Of a DNA stretch of 39,787 nucleotides, positions 27,794 to 36,275 are shown in pieces (positions within the stretch are counted from its first letter, which is position 1; each line of letters begins with the position of its first letter). The notes below the pieces were generated by a model. The model was not told the origin of the DNA. It searched no databases and worked only from the letters and a program-made list of their open reading frames with translations. Source of the stretch: Butyricicoccus sp. (lineage in GTDB: Bacteria > Bacillota > Clostridia > Oscillospirales > Butyricicoccaceae). Made by a program: the position numbers and the translations under genes. Location of the stretch: positions 1 to 39,787 of the forward strand of contig JAGHIZ010000044.1 in NCBI GenBank assembly GCA_017886875.1. The letters run 5' to 3'.

Positions 27794-29242
27794 TTAAATA
27801 AATAAATCATCAGGCGGTAATATAAAATTGTTTTCTTTTGGTTTTGAAACCTTATTTTGTCCTATTTGTAGAATATCAGGAAATAATAAAAAGTTGTCTC
27901 TAAAATCCTTATACATTGATTCTGTTGAAAATACTGCTTTTTGTGATTGAAATATACCTTCTTTAATATTTTCTAATTTACTTGAATATTTTATATTATG
28001 CTTTTGAACATTTTGGGCAAAATTAGAAACATATTCTAAAAATTTTAAATCTGGGTGACCAAATTTACTTAACAATGCACTTATAAAGACTGTTTTAGGT
28101 TTAATTTTATCTAAAAGTTTTAAAAATGGTTGATTATCATCAGGCAAAAGTTTATTCTCTTTATCTAGTACTATATTTGTATCAAAAGAGCCATGATGAG
28201 GGGCAATAAGTAATTCAACTGGTGCAGATATATTTATTTTTTTATATAAATCATTGAAAACATGATATGTTGCATCTCCAGGGAAAATTATTGATTTACC
28301 TTTATCATATTGATAAACTGATATAGTTGAAGTTGCATTTCTTATAATTGAACGGTTTAAACCAATGATATCAAAATCTAATGAGCAACAAGAGTGCATA
28401 TATTTATAATTAAAATAAACAACATAACTAACATAAAAAAATTCTACATTTCCAAAAAAATTCATTGCATTACAAAAATTATTATAAGATGCACTTCTTT
28501 CATATCCACCAATTATAATTTTAGGTATACATTCATTTATTTTATATTTAAACTTTGGTTTTTGGAAATCTTTATATTTTTTAAGTTCATCAATATCTAT
28601 ATATATGTTATCTAATATTAACCTTTTTGTATATTCGTCTATGCTTAAATTATTTATATTATCTTCTATTTCATCATATTTTATTTTCTTATTATATTCA
28701 CAGTTATTAACATTAATATTTAAGCCAATTTTATAAATTTCATTATCAATTATAAATATATCATAATTAATTTTATTGTTATCAGTATTTATATTAACTT
28801 CTAATTCAAGTTCATTTTCATTTATACAATAGTGTTTATCTAAAATATATGTATCTTTTTCTATATATTTATAAATATCAAATATATTGTAATAGTCTTC
28901 TTTTAATAATTCATATGTAGATGAAACTTTTCTTAAATATCTATGATTTGTTTCATTAAAAATCCAGTTATTATCTATATTAATTTTATAACATTTTTCT
29001 AATAGGTTTAACATTTTATTCCAATGGTCTTCATCTTGATGAGAAATAACAATTAAATCCAGACCACCAAATTCATTAATTATTTGCACAGCTGAATTTA
29101 AATTTTCTTCTATTAATGGATATGAAGTATTAAGTGTTCCACAATCGAATACAGCACAAAATTTTTTATGGGCAGTCTCTTCAGTTAAAAGATTAAATAA
29201 TCCCTGACCTATATTAAATGTATAAACTTTAACATCTGACAT
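27794..29242 (-). CDS. ComEC-like metallo-beta-lactamase-fold hydrolase with large insertion
   Basis: The 482-aa protein has the MBL metal motif SHQDEDHW (His68, Asp70, Asp72, His73), then FPGDAT near 318-323, APHHGS near 344-349 and FGHPDL near 393, the set seen in the ComEC/Rec2 C-terminal enzyme domain. Unlike ComEC it has no membrane part. About 200 residues rich in Asn, Ile, Tyr and Lys are inserted between the first motif and GDAT. Such enzymes are often nucleases or phosphodiesterases; the substrate here is unknown. The gene is extremely AT-rich. Its ribosome site AAAGGA lies inside the end of the 889-aa gene, 6 bases separate the two frames, and the giant gene follows 12 bases later. 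Confidence 0.85.
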   Translation of the reverse strand: MSDVKVYTFNIGQGLFNLLTEETAHKKFCAVFDCGTLNTSYPLIEENLNSAVQIINEFGGLDLIVISHQDEDHWNKMLNLLEKCYKINIDNNWIFNETNHRYLRKVSSTYELLKEDYYNIFDIYKYIEKDTYILDKHYCINENELELEVNINTDNNKINYDIFIIDNEIYKIGLNINVNNCEYNKKIKYDEIEDNINNLSIDEYTKRLILDNIYIDIDELKKYKDFQKPKFKYKINECIPKIIIGGYERSASYNNFCNAMNFFGNVEFFYVSYVVYFNYKYMHSCCSLDFDIIGLNRSIIRNATSTISVYQYDKGKSIIFPGDATYHVFNDLYKKINISAPVELLIAPHHGSFDTNIVLDKENKLLPDDNQPFLKLLDKIKPKTVFISALLSKFGHPDLKFLEYVSNFAQNVQKHNIKYSSKLENIKEGIFQSQKAVFSTESMYKDFRDNFLLFPDILQIGQNKVSKPKENNFILPPDDLFI

Positions 29243-29248
29243 AAAAAA

Positions 29249-31918
29249 TCAATCCTTTTTTGCATACCAGCATATATTTCCGTTATCACCTAAAATATAT
29301 AAATCAATACCCTTTTGAGGGAAATTAAATCCCATCATTTTCATAGAAAAGCCTTTTAGTGCTAACATCAGCTTTTCAGCATTATTTTTTTCAAGTGAAA
29401 TAGAATTAAAATCAATAGTTATCATATTTTGCAAGGTAAATAGTTTTAAACCTTGTGTTTTTACACCTATATAATATTTTTTACCACTAAATCCAACGAG
29501 CATTTGTAGATATAAAGGTTCATTTTTTCCAAGTTTGCCCGAAGAATTTAAATAAATATCAAAAATTAAAGCTGAATATAAATCTGATAATTTACCTTGT
29601 GTTAATGGAGTGTTTATTGCTGTAAAACCAAGATTATCAGGTGTTTTTTTATATAAAACACTTATTTGTGATAATTTTGCACCAAATAAATTAACAAATG
29701 AATTTTCCCTGACAACATAGTTTAAAATACGCAAATTATTATAATCAATATATGAACTTTGCTCATTTTGTACAAGCATTATATTATTAAATTCCAGTTT
29801 ATCATATGAAAAGATATCAATTTCATCACATTTTATATAGGATAAATTGCACGAAATATTATAAACTGTTTGATTATTGCCACCAGAAACTATAACATTA
29901 TTTATTTCTATATAATCTATTGGGCAATCGTTAGCAATATATTTTACAGGTGTTTCCAAGGTAAATTTATATGTTTTAATGTTATCTGTTGTTTCTAATC
30001 TGCCAATAAGTGAAAGACAGTTTTCATTTGTATGTATTTGCTCTCCAAAAAGCGTATATAAATATAATTCTGATTTACTTTCAAAACTTATAACTTTTGA
30101 CTCCCTAATAACCGTTTTTAAACTTCTTGTAAATAAGTCAAAAGCCGAATTTTTATTACATTCAATATTATCTTCATCATAAGATATAAGGGCATTTATA
30201 TTAGATTTAGATACATTTATACTTTGATTATCTGTATTTATTTTAGAGGCTGAAATAATTGTATAAATAGTTTTAATTACACTAGAGATTTTAATTTCGG
30301 GCATAGTGGTTTTACATGTAGCTGTGCCCCCTAAAAGCAAAATACCTTTAAACTCTTTTTTGTCTATTATACTAACAAAATCTTCAAAATCTTTATTAAC
30401 ATTATTGTTGTTATCATATGCTAAAGAAAGTATATATTTAAACTGTGCAAAGTCTGATAAAGCTGAACGGATAGAAATATCATCATTATATTTAATCATA
30501 AATAAATAATTATTATCCCATGTATCTTCAGAAAAATTTATATTCCAATCCTCTATATCAAAATCAAATGATAGTTTATTTGAGCTTAAAGAACAAAAAT
30601 CATCTTTATTATTGACTACAAAAACACATTTAGACTGCTTTAATGCATTTGATAATTTAGAAGATGGATTTTCCAGTTTAATATTTGGCAAACCAGTATT
30701 ATTGGTTTGAGCCACACCAACCCAAGAAAATAAACCATTTTCAATGCCAGCACATAAACCACACGATGTAATGACAGTTTTTATTTCATTATCAACACAA
30801 TTTGAATTTTGATTTAACAGATTATATCTTGTTTTAAATAATATATCTTCTATATTTTGCATTTGTAAGCAGTTTTTAATTAAACCGCCCCATAAAAACA
30901 TAGGAAACGGCTGACAAAAGTCTGAAAAAGTGTTTATTTTTAGATTATATGGTTTAAATAAATCGTTTTTAAGCTCAAAAAAGGGCATTACAACCGAAGA
31001 ACAATAATAATCACCTTTTATTGCTATCCATGCGGTTTTAATAGTGCTTTCAAGTATTTTATTTGGAATAACAGCGTTTTGAGAACAAATAAATTTAATT
31101 TCAGATATATTTGAAAAAAATTCTGTGCCTGAAAGCCCTAACATAATATCATTTTGAGTTTTAAATACTCCATCTAAAGTAAGATACCATGTTTGTGCAG
31201 TAGGAAAATATTGACCATTATTTGAATATATTGCATCAGCAAATTTTTGAAATACTGCTTTTACATTTTGTGATGATAAAACAGCTTGTTTTCCAACTGG
31301 AGATAAAAAACAGCTTGTAAAGTTTGTGTCAGCAAATGAAAAGAAAGAAAGCTGTGTATTTTCTAAATCTACTAGACATATAGAGGCATCTATATTTATT
31401 GTTGACTGAGGTTTTATTATATTGCATTTGAAATTTTCGATATAATTCTTTTTCCATAAATCAGTATCATCTAAAATTTTTATATACTGAATTGATATGT
31501 CTAATAAATCAAATTTTTCGGGTTCAATCTGAAATGAAAATGTTATTAAACCATAACTTCTTGATATATCAAAACAAACTTCAATTTGTGATATTGTATT
31601 GTTTTTTATACCAAATAAGCCAGAAAACTTTAAATTATCTTCTGATAGCTTTTTCGATAGATTTATCCAGTAATCACCTATTGATATAGTATTTATTGCG
31701 GTTGTAATTTTCCAAAACTCATATTGAGGATTTTCAATCCATATAAATTTTGCATATTGTTTTAATAAAAATATTTCAAGTTTTTTTGAAAAAGTTTCGT
31801 CTGGTATAAAACCCTCTGGATAAAATATAAAACATTTATCATTATTATATAATGTTGCAATACACCAACCATTTTCAGATAAATCAACTATAATTTTCCC
31901 TTCATATATTCTTCTCAT
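29249..31918 (-). CDS. 889-aa protein of unknown family
   Basis: I do not recognise this protein. It has no signal peptide or membrane helix and is rich in Asn, Ser, Ile and Phe with strand-like alternation, much like the giant protein, so it may be a structural partner. A GGTATCKTT segment near residue 535 looks superficially like a Walker A, but has Cys instead of the key Gly and no matching Walker B. The start ATG lies five bases after GGTGAG, and the gene is 13 bases from the FN3-like gene and 6 from the MBL gene, so it is certainly co-transcribed. A length of 889 residues without interruption in very AT-rich DNA argues for selection. Confidence 0.8.
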   Translation of the reverse strand: MRRIYEGKIIVDLSENGWCIATLYNNDKCFIFYPEGFIPDETFSKKLEIFLLKQYAKFIWIENPQYEFWKITTAINTISIGDYWINLSKKLSEDNLKFSGLFGIKNNTISQIEVCFDISRSYGLITFSFQIEPEKFDLLDISIQYIKILDDTDLWKKNYIENFKCNIIKPQSTINIDASICLVDLENTQLSFFSFADTNFTSCFLSPVGKQAVLSSQNVKAVFQKFADAIYSNNGQYFPTAQTWYLTLDGVFKTQNDIMLGLSGTEFFSNISEIKFICSQNAVIPNKILESTIKTAWIAIKGDYYCSSVVMPFFELKNDLFKPYNLKINTFSDFCQPFPMFLWGGLIKNCLQMQNIEDILFKTRYNLLNQNSNCVDNEIKTVITSCGLCAGIENGLFSWVGVAQTNNTGLPNIKLENPSSKLSNALKQSKCVFVVNNKDDFCSLSSNKLSFDFDIEDWNINFSEDTWDNNYLFMIKYNDDISIRSALSDFAQFKYILSLAYDNNNNVNKDFEDFVSIIDKKEFKGILLLGGTATCKTTMPEIKISSVIKTIYTIISASKINTDNQSINVSKSNINALISYDEDNIECNKNSAFDLFTRSLKTVIRESKVISFESKSELYLYTLFGEQIHTNENCLSLIGRLETTDNIKTYKFTLETPVKYIANDCPIDYIEINNVIVSGGNNQTVYNISCNLSYIKCDEIDIFSYDKLEFNNIMLVQNEQSSYIDYNNLRILNYVVRENSFVNLFGAKLSQISVLYKKTPDNLGFTAINTPLTQGKLSDLYSALIFDIYLNSSGKLGKNEPLYLQMLVGFSGKKYYIGVKTQGLKLFTLQNMITIDFNSISLEKNNAEKLMLALKGFSMKMMGFNFPQKGIDLYILGDNGNICWYAKKD

Positions 31919-31931
31919 TTGCTCACCACAC

Positions 31932-34064
31932 TTACTTAATATAAATCATATCACCACTAACTAAAACGATATTTTCAGTATTTAAACAATTATTTAAATA
32001 AACCTCTGTTTTTTTGCCATCGGCATTACGCCTATATAATTTTACATCAGTTACATTATCTATATTGTACATCTGTAAAATATCAGCAAGTTTTGTATCA
32101 ACTGGTACAAATAATCTATTATTTTCAAAAAAGACAACTATTTTTAAAGACAATGTACTTCTACCACGAAAGATAATAACAGGTGAATTTATATTATCTA
32201 TATCTTTAGGATTGGATTTAATAGTATCCATTATATTTTTCATTTTTTCATAGCTATCTGTTGCAAGTATAACAAAATTATCCGATGGATTAGGGCTTTC
32301 TAAAGCGGTTGAAGTTCTAAATGTTGATGGAAATAAAACTTTATAATATGGTTTTTTAATATCAACATGTGATAAATCCATAATAGATGAAACATATACA
32401 ACCAAAGAAGAATTACTATAAGCTAATTGATTTGACATATATTGTGCTATATTGCTTGCAAAACAATCAAATTCAAGATAATTATTGTTTTTTCGCATAG
32501 TAACAGGGTATGTATTAATTGAAGAATTAACAAAACCAGATGTTATACCGTTTAAAGAATTATCTTGATATATATATGATGATGTTGTAACTTCTAAAGC
32601 CATACTAGGTACTATATCAGCACATCTGTTTTGTGGTTCATATCCATATAAAAGTTTAGAAGTATGGTTATTTTGAATATTTGCCAAACGTAAAACACTA
32701 TTTTTTAACATATACATGGTATAAGCTGTGACATCATTATCTAAAGCTAACATAAAACTTTGTATATGTTCAGGTGTACATAAATTTTTATTAGAAACCT
32801 CTAATAAACCAGTAGATTTATTTAATTTTATAATATTATCAATAGAAATATCTTCTTTTAAGCATTTTAAATCTTGAATATCAATGTTTAAGCTATTAAA
32901 ATCATTTTTGTTTTGTATATATTTAATATTTATGTTTCCGTTATCATCTTTATAAGGATAATAACTACATATAGGCAGTTCTAAATTATCTGAAAACGGT
33001 AAATATCTATCTATATTATTAAACTTATATACAGCTCTGACTTTAAGGCTTGTAATATTATTAATATCATATTCAAAAGGTTCATATCCTATATTTAATG
33101 TATTATTTAAAGTATCGTTTACAACAAAAGATGTTGATAATATATCAGGCATATCAACACCAAATATGTATTTTTCATTTTTTACATCTAATAGTTTTAT
33201 GATTGGAGTTAAAAGCGGAAAATCAAAATTTATAATATTGGTTTCTGCATTTTCATACTGTGCAGTTAATCTTATTTTATAATTTTTAATGCTTGATTTA
33301 TCAATATCATCAAGCGGAAATAACAAAGATTTTTTATTTTCTTGAGTTTTTAAATTATTATAATAAGATAAAACAGAATTATTATGCAGTATATACATAT
33401 TAACTGTATTTAAATCATCATATAAGCTTTCAAAATCTATTGAAAGATAATCTTTATTATTTTGATTTGTAAAATCACAGTTTACAATTTCAATTGCTGA
33501 TTGATTAAATCTCATAGCTTGGGTTTGCAAGCCATAAGATACACCACCACATGCCTTTAAATATACATTTATATATGCATTTTTAGATAATGTAAATGGT
33601 TTAACCTGAAAAATGCAATTAGCATAATTAAATGAATATGTATCAGTCGCACCAGTAGAATATACAACTTCACAAATACCATTAAGCCAAATTTGAGAGC
33701 TAACATTCCATTGAAATGTTAGCATCTCACCATCAAAAACACCAGTTAAATCATTAAAAACATCTATAATAAGTGATTGTTGTTCACTTTTTACACTATT
33801 ATCTTGTACACTTATATCAACCGAGTATTTAGAGTTATGATCTATTTCAATATCTGTTATAGTAACTGTTTTGCTAAGTTGAATTTCACCTTTGAATTGA
33901 TAATTTTTAATAAACTCATCATCTTTATAAATGTTAATTATATAATCTCCATTATAGGTGCTAATTGGTTTGTTATCCACTTCCCATTTTATATCAAATA
34001 TTAAACTTTTATTATCAAGTGATTTCGTTTCCAGATAAACAATATCGAGTTTTTTTATATCCAT
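31932..34064 (-). CDS. 710-aa protein with FN3-like repeats and SLBB-like C-terminus
   Basis: The N-terminal about 330 residues read like successive Ig/FN3-type beta-sandwiches (for example SLIFDIKWEV, then YIINIYKDDEF and KYSVDISVQD). The middle is unassigned. The last about 70 residues (FVPVDTKLADIL, VTDVKLYRR, VLVSGDMIYI) resemble an SLBB/beta-grasp module such as those in polysaccharide export proteins, where the pattern ends in a GDxIxV strand. No signal peptide is seen. This looks like a binding or assembly component rather than an enzyme. It starts 14 bases after the Hint gene with a weak GGGG ribosome site, suggesting coupled translation. Domain calls are by eye. Confidence 0.75.
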   Translation of the reverse strand: MDIKKLDIVYLETKSLDNKSLIFDIKWEVDNKPISTYNGDYIINIYKDDEFIKNYQFKGEIQLSKTVTITDIEIDHNSKYSVDISVQDNSVKSEQQSLIIDVFNDLTGVFDGEMLTFQWNVSSQIWLNGICEVVYSTGATDTYSFNYANCIFQVKPFTLSKNAYINVYLKACGGVSYGLQTQAMRFNQSAIEIVNCDFTNQNNKDYLSIDFESLYDDLNTVNMYILHNNSVLSYYNNLKTQENKKSLLFPLDDIDKSSIKNYKIRLTAQYENAETNIINFDFPLLTPIIKLLDVKNEKYIFGVDMPDILSTSFVVNDTLNNTLNIGYEPFEYDINNITSLKVRAVYKFNNIDRYLPFSDNLELPICSYYPYKDDNGNINIKYIQNKNDFNSLNIDIQDLKCLKEDISIDNIIKLNKSTGLLEVSNKNLCTPEHIQSFMLALDNDVTAYTMYMLKNSVLRLANIQNNHTSKLLYGYEPQNRCADIVPSMALEVTTSSYIYQDNSLNGITSGFVNSSINTYPVTMRKNNNYLEFDCFASNIAQYMSNQLAYSNSSLVVYVSSIMDLSHVDIKKPYYKVLFPSTFRTSTALESPNPSDNFVILATDSYEKMKNIMDTIKSNPKDIDNINSPVIIFRGRSTLSLKIVVFFENNRLFVPVDTKLADILQMYNIDNVTDVKLYRRNADGKKTEVYLNNCLNTENIVLVSGDMIYIK

Positions 34065-34078
34065 ATAAACGCCCCATA

Positions 34079-35527
34079 CTAAAGAATATTAGGTGTATTT
34101 TGAGCCTTAAAGTTACCCACAACAAAACCTTGAGCAATCATTGTAAGTTCGTTATCATCTTCAAAAGCTAGATTATATGTCATTATTTTCTCATCTTTTA
34201 TTATTATCTCATCAATATTAACATATTTATTATCATAAGTTAGTAATTTATCAGTTTTTGATAGCTTTTCAGCTCTTTTAAAGCCTTGTTCTGTCATAAT
34301 TGGGTGGTCAAGGCTGCATAATAACTCCTTGTCATCAGCTTTTATTATAATATATTTATCAGAATAACCATGCCATATATTATGCAGCTTTTTAGCACCA
34401 TTTGATGTTAAAACCATATCATCAAGCGTAATATCTTTTATTTTTTTGTTGGTTTTATCTTGTAAGAGTATTAAACTATTTTCATCAACACACCCCCACA
34501 TGATGGAAATAGGTTTAATATTTTGTATATTCTTACCTTTTTTATCATCATATGATGTTATAGTATAATCTACAGGCTCAACACTTCCAGAAGGATTTTT
34601 AACCTTCATAGATATGTAAACTTCATAATTAAAAATATACTCTTTCCAGCCGCCAGATAAAATAAATGCTTTATCCCATGGTTTTTTATAATCAAATTTT
34701 AATTGATTATTATTAATATTAGGTTCAATGTTATTGTTAATAAATAGATGTCCATTATCATCTACTATATATTCATATATTTGAGCACTTTCTATTGTTA
34801 AATTATAGGATTTTAGTTTTAAATTTCCCTCAAGTGGAACACAAAACAAAGGATTTCCGCTGCTGTCCTTTCCAAAATCGCATAAATAATCTAAATCACT
34901 ACATTGTTGTGGCTCTCTAAATAATGCAATATTTATAGTATCTGCTCCGCCTCTAATGTTATCATCAAAATCAGATGGTTCAATATTGTTTTTAATCAAA
35001 TTATCGGAAGGTTTTAAGATAACATATTCACTTTGCTTTTTAGGGTGTGTATGTGTATATTCAAAATCAATATTTGAGTCAGTTATAATACATAGTTCAT
35101 GAGTAGCATTAGCATATTTTAAAGTTGCAGTTGTATAAAAAATATATCTTTGTTCATCTGATAATATTAAAGGAGTGATAACATCATCTGTATAATGCAT
35201 ACTGCTGGAACAAAAACAAGTAGCTTTTTTAAAAGACAATAATACTTCTTTTGTTTCAAGATTTACAATCTGTGACTTAACATCAATATGTATAGCTTGT
35301 GGCACTTTAATATATGCATCAATATAATAATCTTTTTTAGTTTCATCATATCCACAATCATTAACATCAAAAGTATAATATAAACTACCTACTTGTTTCT
35401 TAGAATCATCTTGTATAAAATGTAGCTTATCTTTTTCATCTTTAGCATTAGTTTTGTAAAAAAATCTTTGCCCTTTCTTATAGTTTTCTAAAACATCTGA
35501 TACTGTAAATTTTAATTCCTTGCACAT
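34079..35527 (-). CDS. Hint (hedgehog/intein) domain protein, first gene of the giant-protein locus
   Basis: The 482-aa protein has an unassigned beta-rich N-terminal part (1-345) and a C-terminal Hint domain (346-about 473). Visible elements are the nucleophile Cys346 (WGCVDENSLILL), KIKDITLDDMVLTSNG, block-B LCSLDHPIMTEQG with His408, and the end motif GFVVGN with Asn472. The usual penultimate His is Gly. Only ten residues follow Asn472, beginning with Phe, so there is no attached toxin and no nucleophile for full protein splicing; cleavage or attachment chemistry is more likely. The ATG follows AAAGGAG. It is the promoter-proximal gene of five, upstream of a 378-base AT-rich gap. Confidence 0.85.
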   Translation of the reverse strand: MCKELKFTVSDVLENYKKGQRFFYKTNAKDEKDKLHFIQDDSKKQVGSLYYTFDVNDCGYDETKKDYYIDAYIKVPQAIHIDVKSQIVNLETKEVLLSFKKATCFCSSSMHYTDDVITPLILSDEQRYIFYTTATLKYANATHELCIITDSNIDFEYTHTHPKKQSEYVILKPSDNLIKNNIEPSDFDDNIRGGADTINIALFREPQQCSDLDYLCDFGKDSSGNPLFCVPLEGNLKLKSYNLTIESAQIYEYIVDDNGHLFINNNIEPNINNNQLKFDYKKPWDKAFILSGGWKEYIFNYEVYISMKVKNPSGSVEPVDYTITSYDDKKGKNIQNIKPISIMWGCVDENSLILLQDKTNKKIKDITLDDMVLTSNGAKKLHNIWHGYSDKYIIIKADDKELLCSLDHPIMTEQGFKRAEKLSKTDKLLTYDNKYVNIDEIIIKDEKIMTYNLAFEDDNELTMIAQGFVVGNFKAQNTPNIL

Positions 35528-35905
35528 AAAATGCTACTCCTTTCATAATTGTACAGCAATAAAAACTATAAATAATTTCACTATGATTTTATTTTTACAA
35601 TAAAATTCACTTTCATATCAATTATCACCTAATAAATCATACATACACTTAAAGCCTAACACCTTTGGACTTAAATGTAAATAATAAATATTTTTGTATA
35701 TTTTTGTATAAAAATATTATTGACATAATATTTTATTAAATTAAATGACCGTTAATTTTAATATTTACATTTTTATATTATTAAAATAATTGGGCTTGAG
35801 TTTTAATATTTTTAATGACTAGGTTAGATTTAATATTTAACTTGATTAAAAAAAATGTATAATATATACTCTTATATATAAATTTATATATGGAGGAATA
35901 TTGTT
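35528..35905. other. AT-rich intergenic region between divergent Hint-locus and csoR genes
   Basis: No gene is seen in these 378 bases. They must hold the leftward promoter of the five-gene locus (no good consensus found) and the rightward promoter of csoR (TATAAT at 35858-35863 is the best -10, without a convincing -35). Notable structure: tandem ATATTTTTGT units near 35695-35715 with a following AAAAATAT arm, and three copies of a TTTAATATTT motif at 35757, 35802 and 35829. TTGACA at 35720-35725 has no good -10. Confidence 0.5.
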
Positions 35906-36181
35906 ATGAAACAATGTATGGATTCAGATAATTTACATCGTAGATTAAAGAAAATTATTGGTCAAGTACAGGCAATAGACCGTATGATTGATGAAGATAT
36001 ACCATGTGAAGATGTACTTTCACAGCTAAATGCAGCAAAATCAGCTTTGCATAAATGTGGACAAATAGTGCTTGAAGGTCATATAAAACACTGTGTTAAA
36101 GATGGTTTAGAGCATGGAAATGTGGATAAAACAATAGACGAGTTTACAAAAGCGGTTGAAAGATTTGCAAATATGGGATAA
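35906..36181 (+). CDS. csoR: CsoR/FrmR family metal-sensing repressor
   Basis: The 91-aa all-helical protein has the CsoR pattern: LHRRLKKIIGQVQAIDRMI with the DNA-contact helix, Cys34 (IPCED), and His59 and Cys63 (GHIKHC). This Cys-X24-His-X3-Cys set is the copper(I) site of CsoR. As a tetramer it would release DNA when it binds metal. It starts at ATG nine bases after GGAGG. A terminator follows immediately, then a separate promoter with a CsoR-like operator in front of the P-type ATPase, so the repressor probably controls that gene in trans rather than by sharing its transcript. Copper is likely but not proven. Confidence 0.9.
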   Translation: MKQCMDSDNLHRRLKKIIGQVQAIDRMIDEDIPCEDVLSQLNAAKSALHKCGQIVLEGHIKHCVKDGLEHGNVDKTIDEFTKAVERFANMG

Positions 36182-36184
36182 AAG

Positions 36185-36209
36185 GCAGTCAATTATGGCT
36201 GCTTTTTTT
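36185..36209 (+). terminator. Intrinsic terminator after csoR
   Basis: GCAGTC (36185-36190) pairs with GGCTGC (36197-36202) around a 6-base loop, followed by seven T's. Confidence 0.85.
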
Positions 36210-36210
36210 G

Positions 36211-36239
36211 TTGACAAAATAAGGCTATATAAATATAAT
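36211..36239 (+). promoter_or_regulatory. Consensus promoter of the metal ATPase gene
   Basis: A perfect TTGACA (36211-36216), 17 bases, then a perfect TATAAT (36234-36239). Such a strong promoter needs a repressor, which the adjacent operator supplies. Confidence 0.92.
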
Positions 36240-36261
36240 ATACCTATACCCCTATAGGTAT
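36240..36261. promoter_or_regulatory. CsoR-type operator
   Basis: Perfect 8-base arms ATACCTAT and ATAGGTAT flank ACCCCT directly after the -10 box, covering the transcription start. The TACC-CCCCTATA-GGTA composition matches CsoR operators. Binding by the CsoR encoded just upstream would block transcription until metal is bound. Confidence 0.8.
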
Positions 36262-36275
36262 AAAAGGAGGATTAT

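Noticed and set aside
30300-30340. Walker A in the 889-aa protein (GGTATCKTT)
   Set aside because: The key Gly before Lys is Cys and no Walker B or other NTPase motif follows.
19787-35527. Prophage or phage-tail module for the giant locus
   Set aside because: No terminase, portal, capsid, sheath, baseplate, holin or integrase was recognised, and the Hint and MBL components do not fit a standard tail operon.
35695-35716. Tandem ATATTTTTGT units as a CRISPR or microsatellite array
   Set aside because: Only two adjacent copies and no spacers are present.
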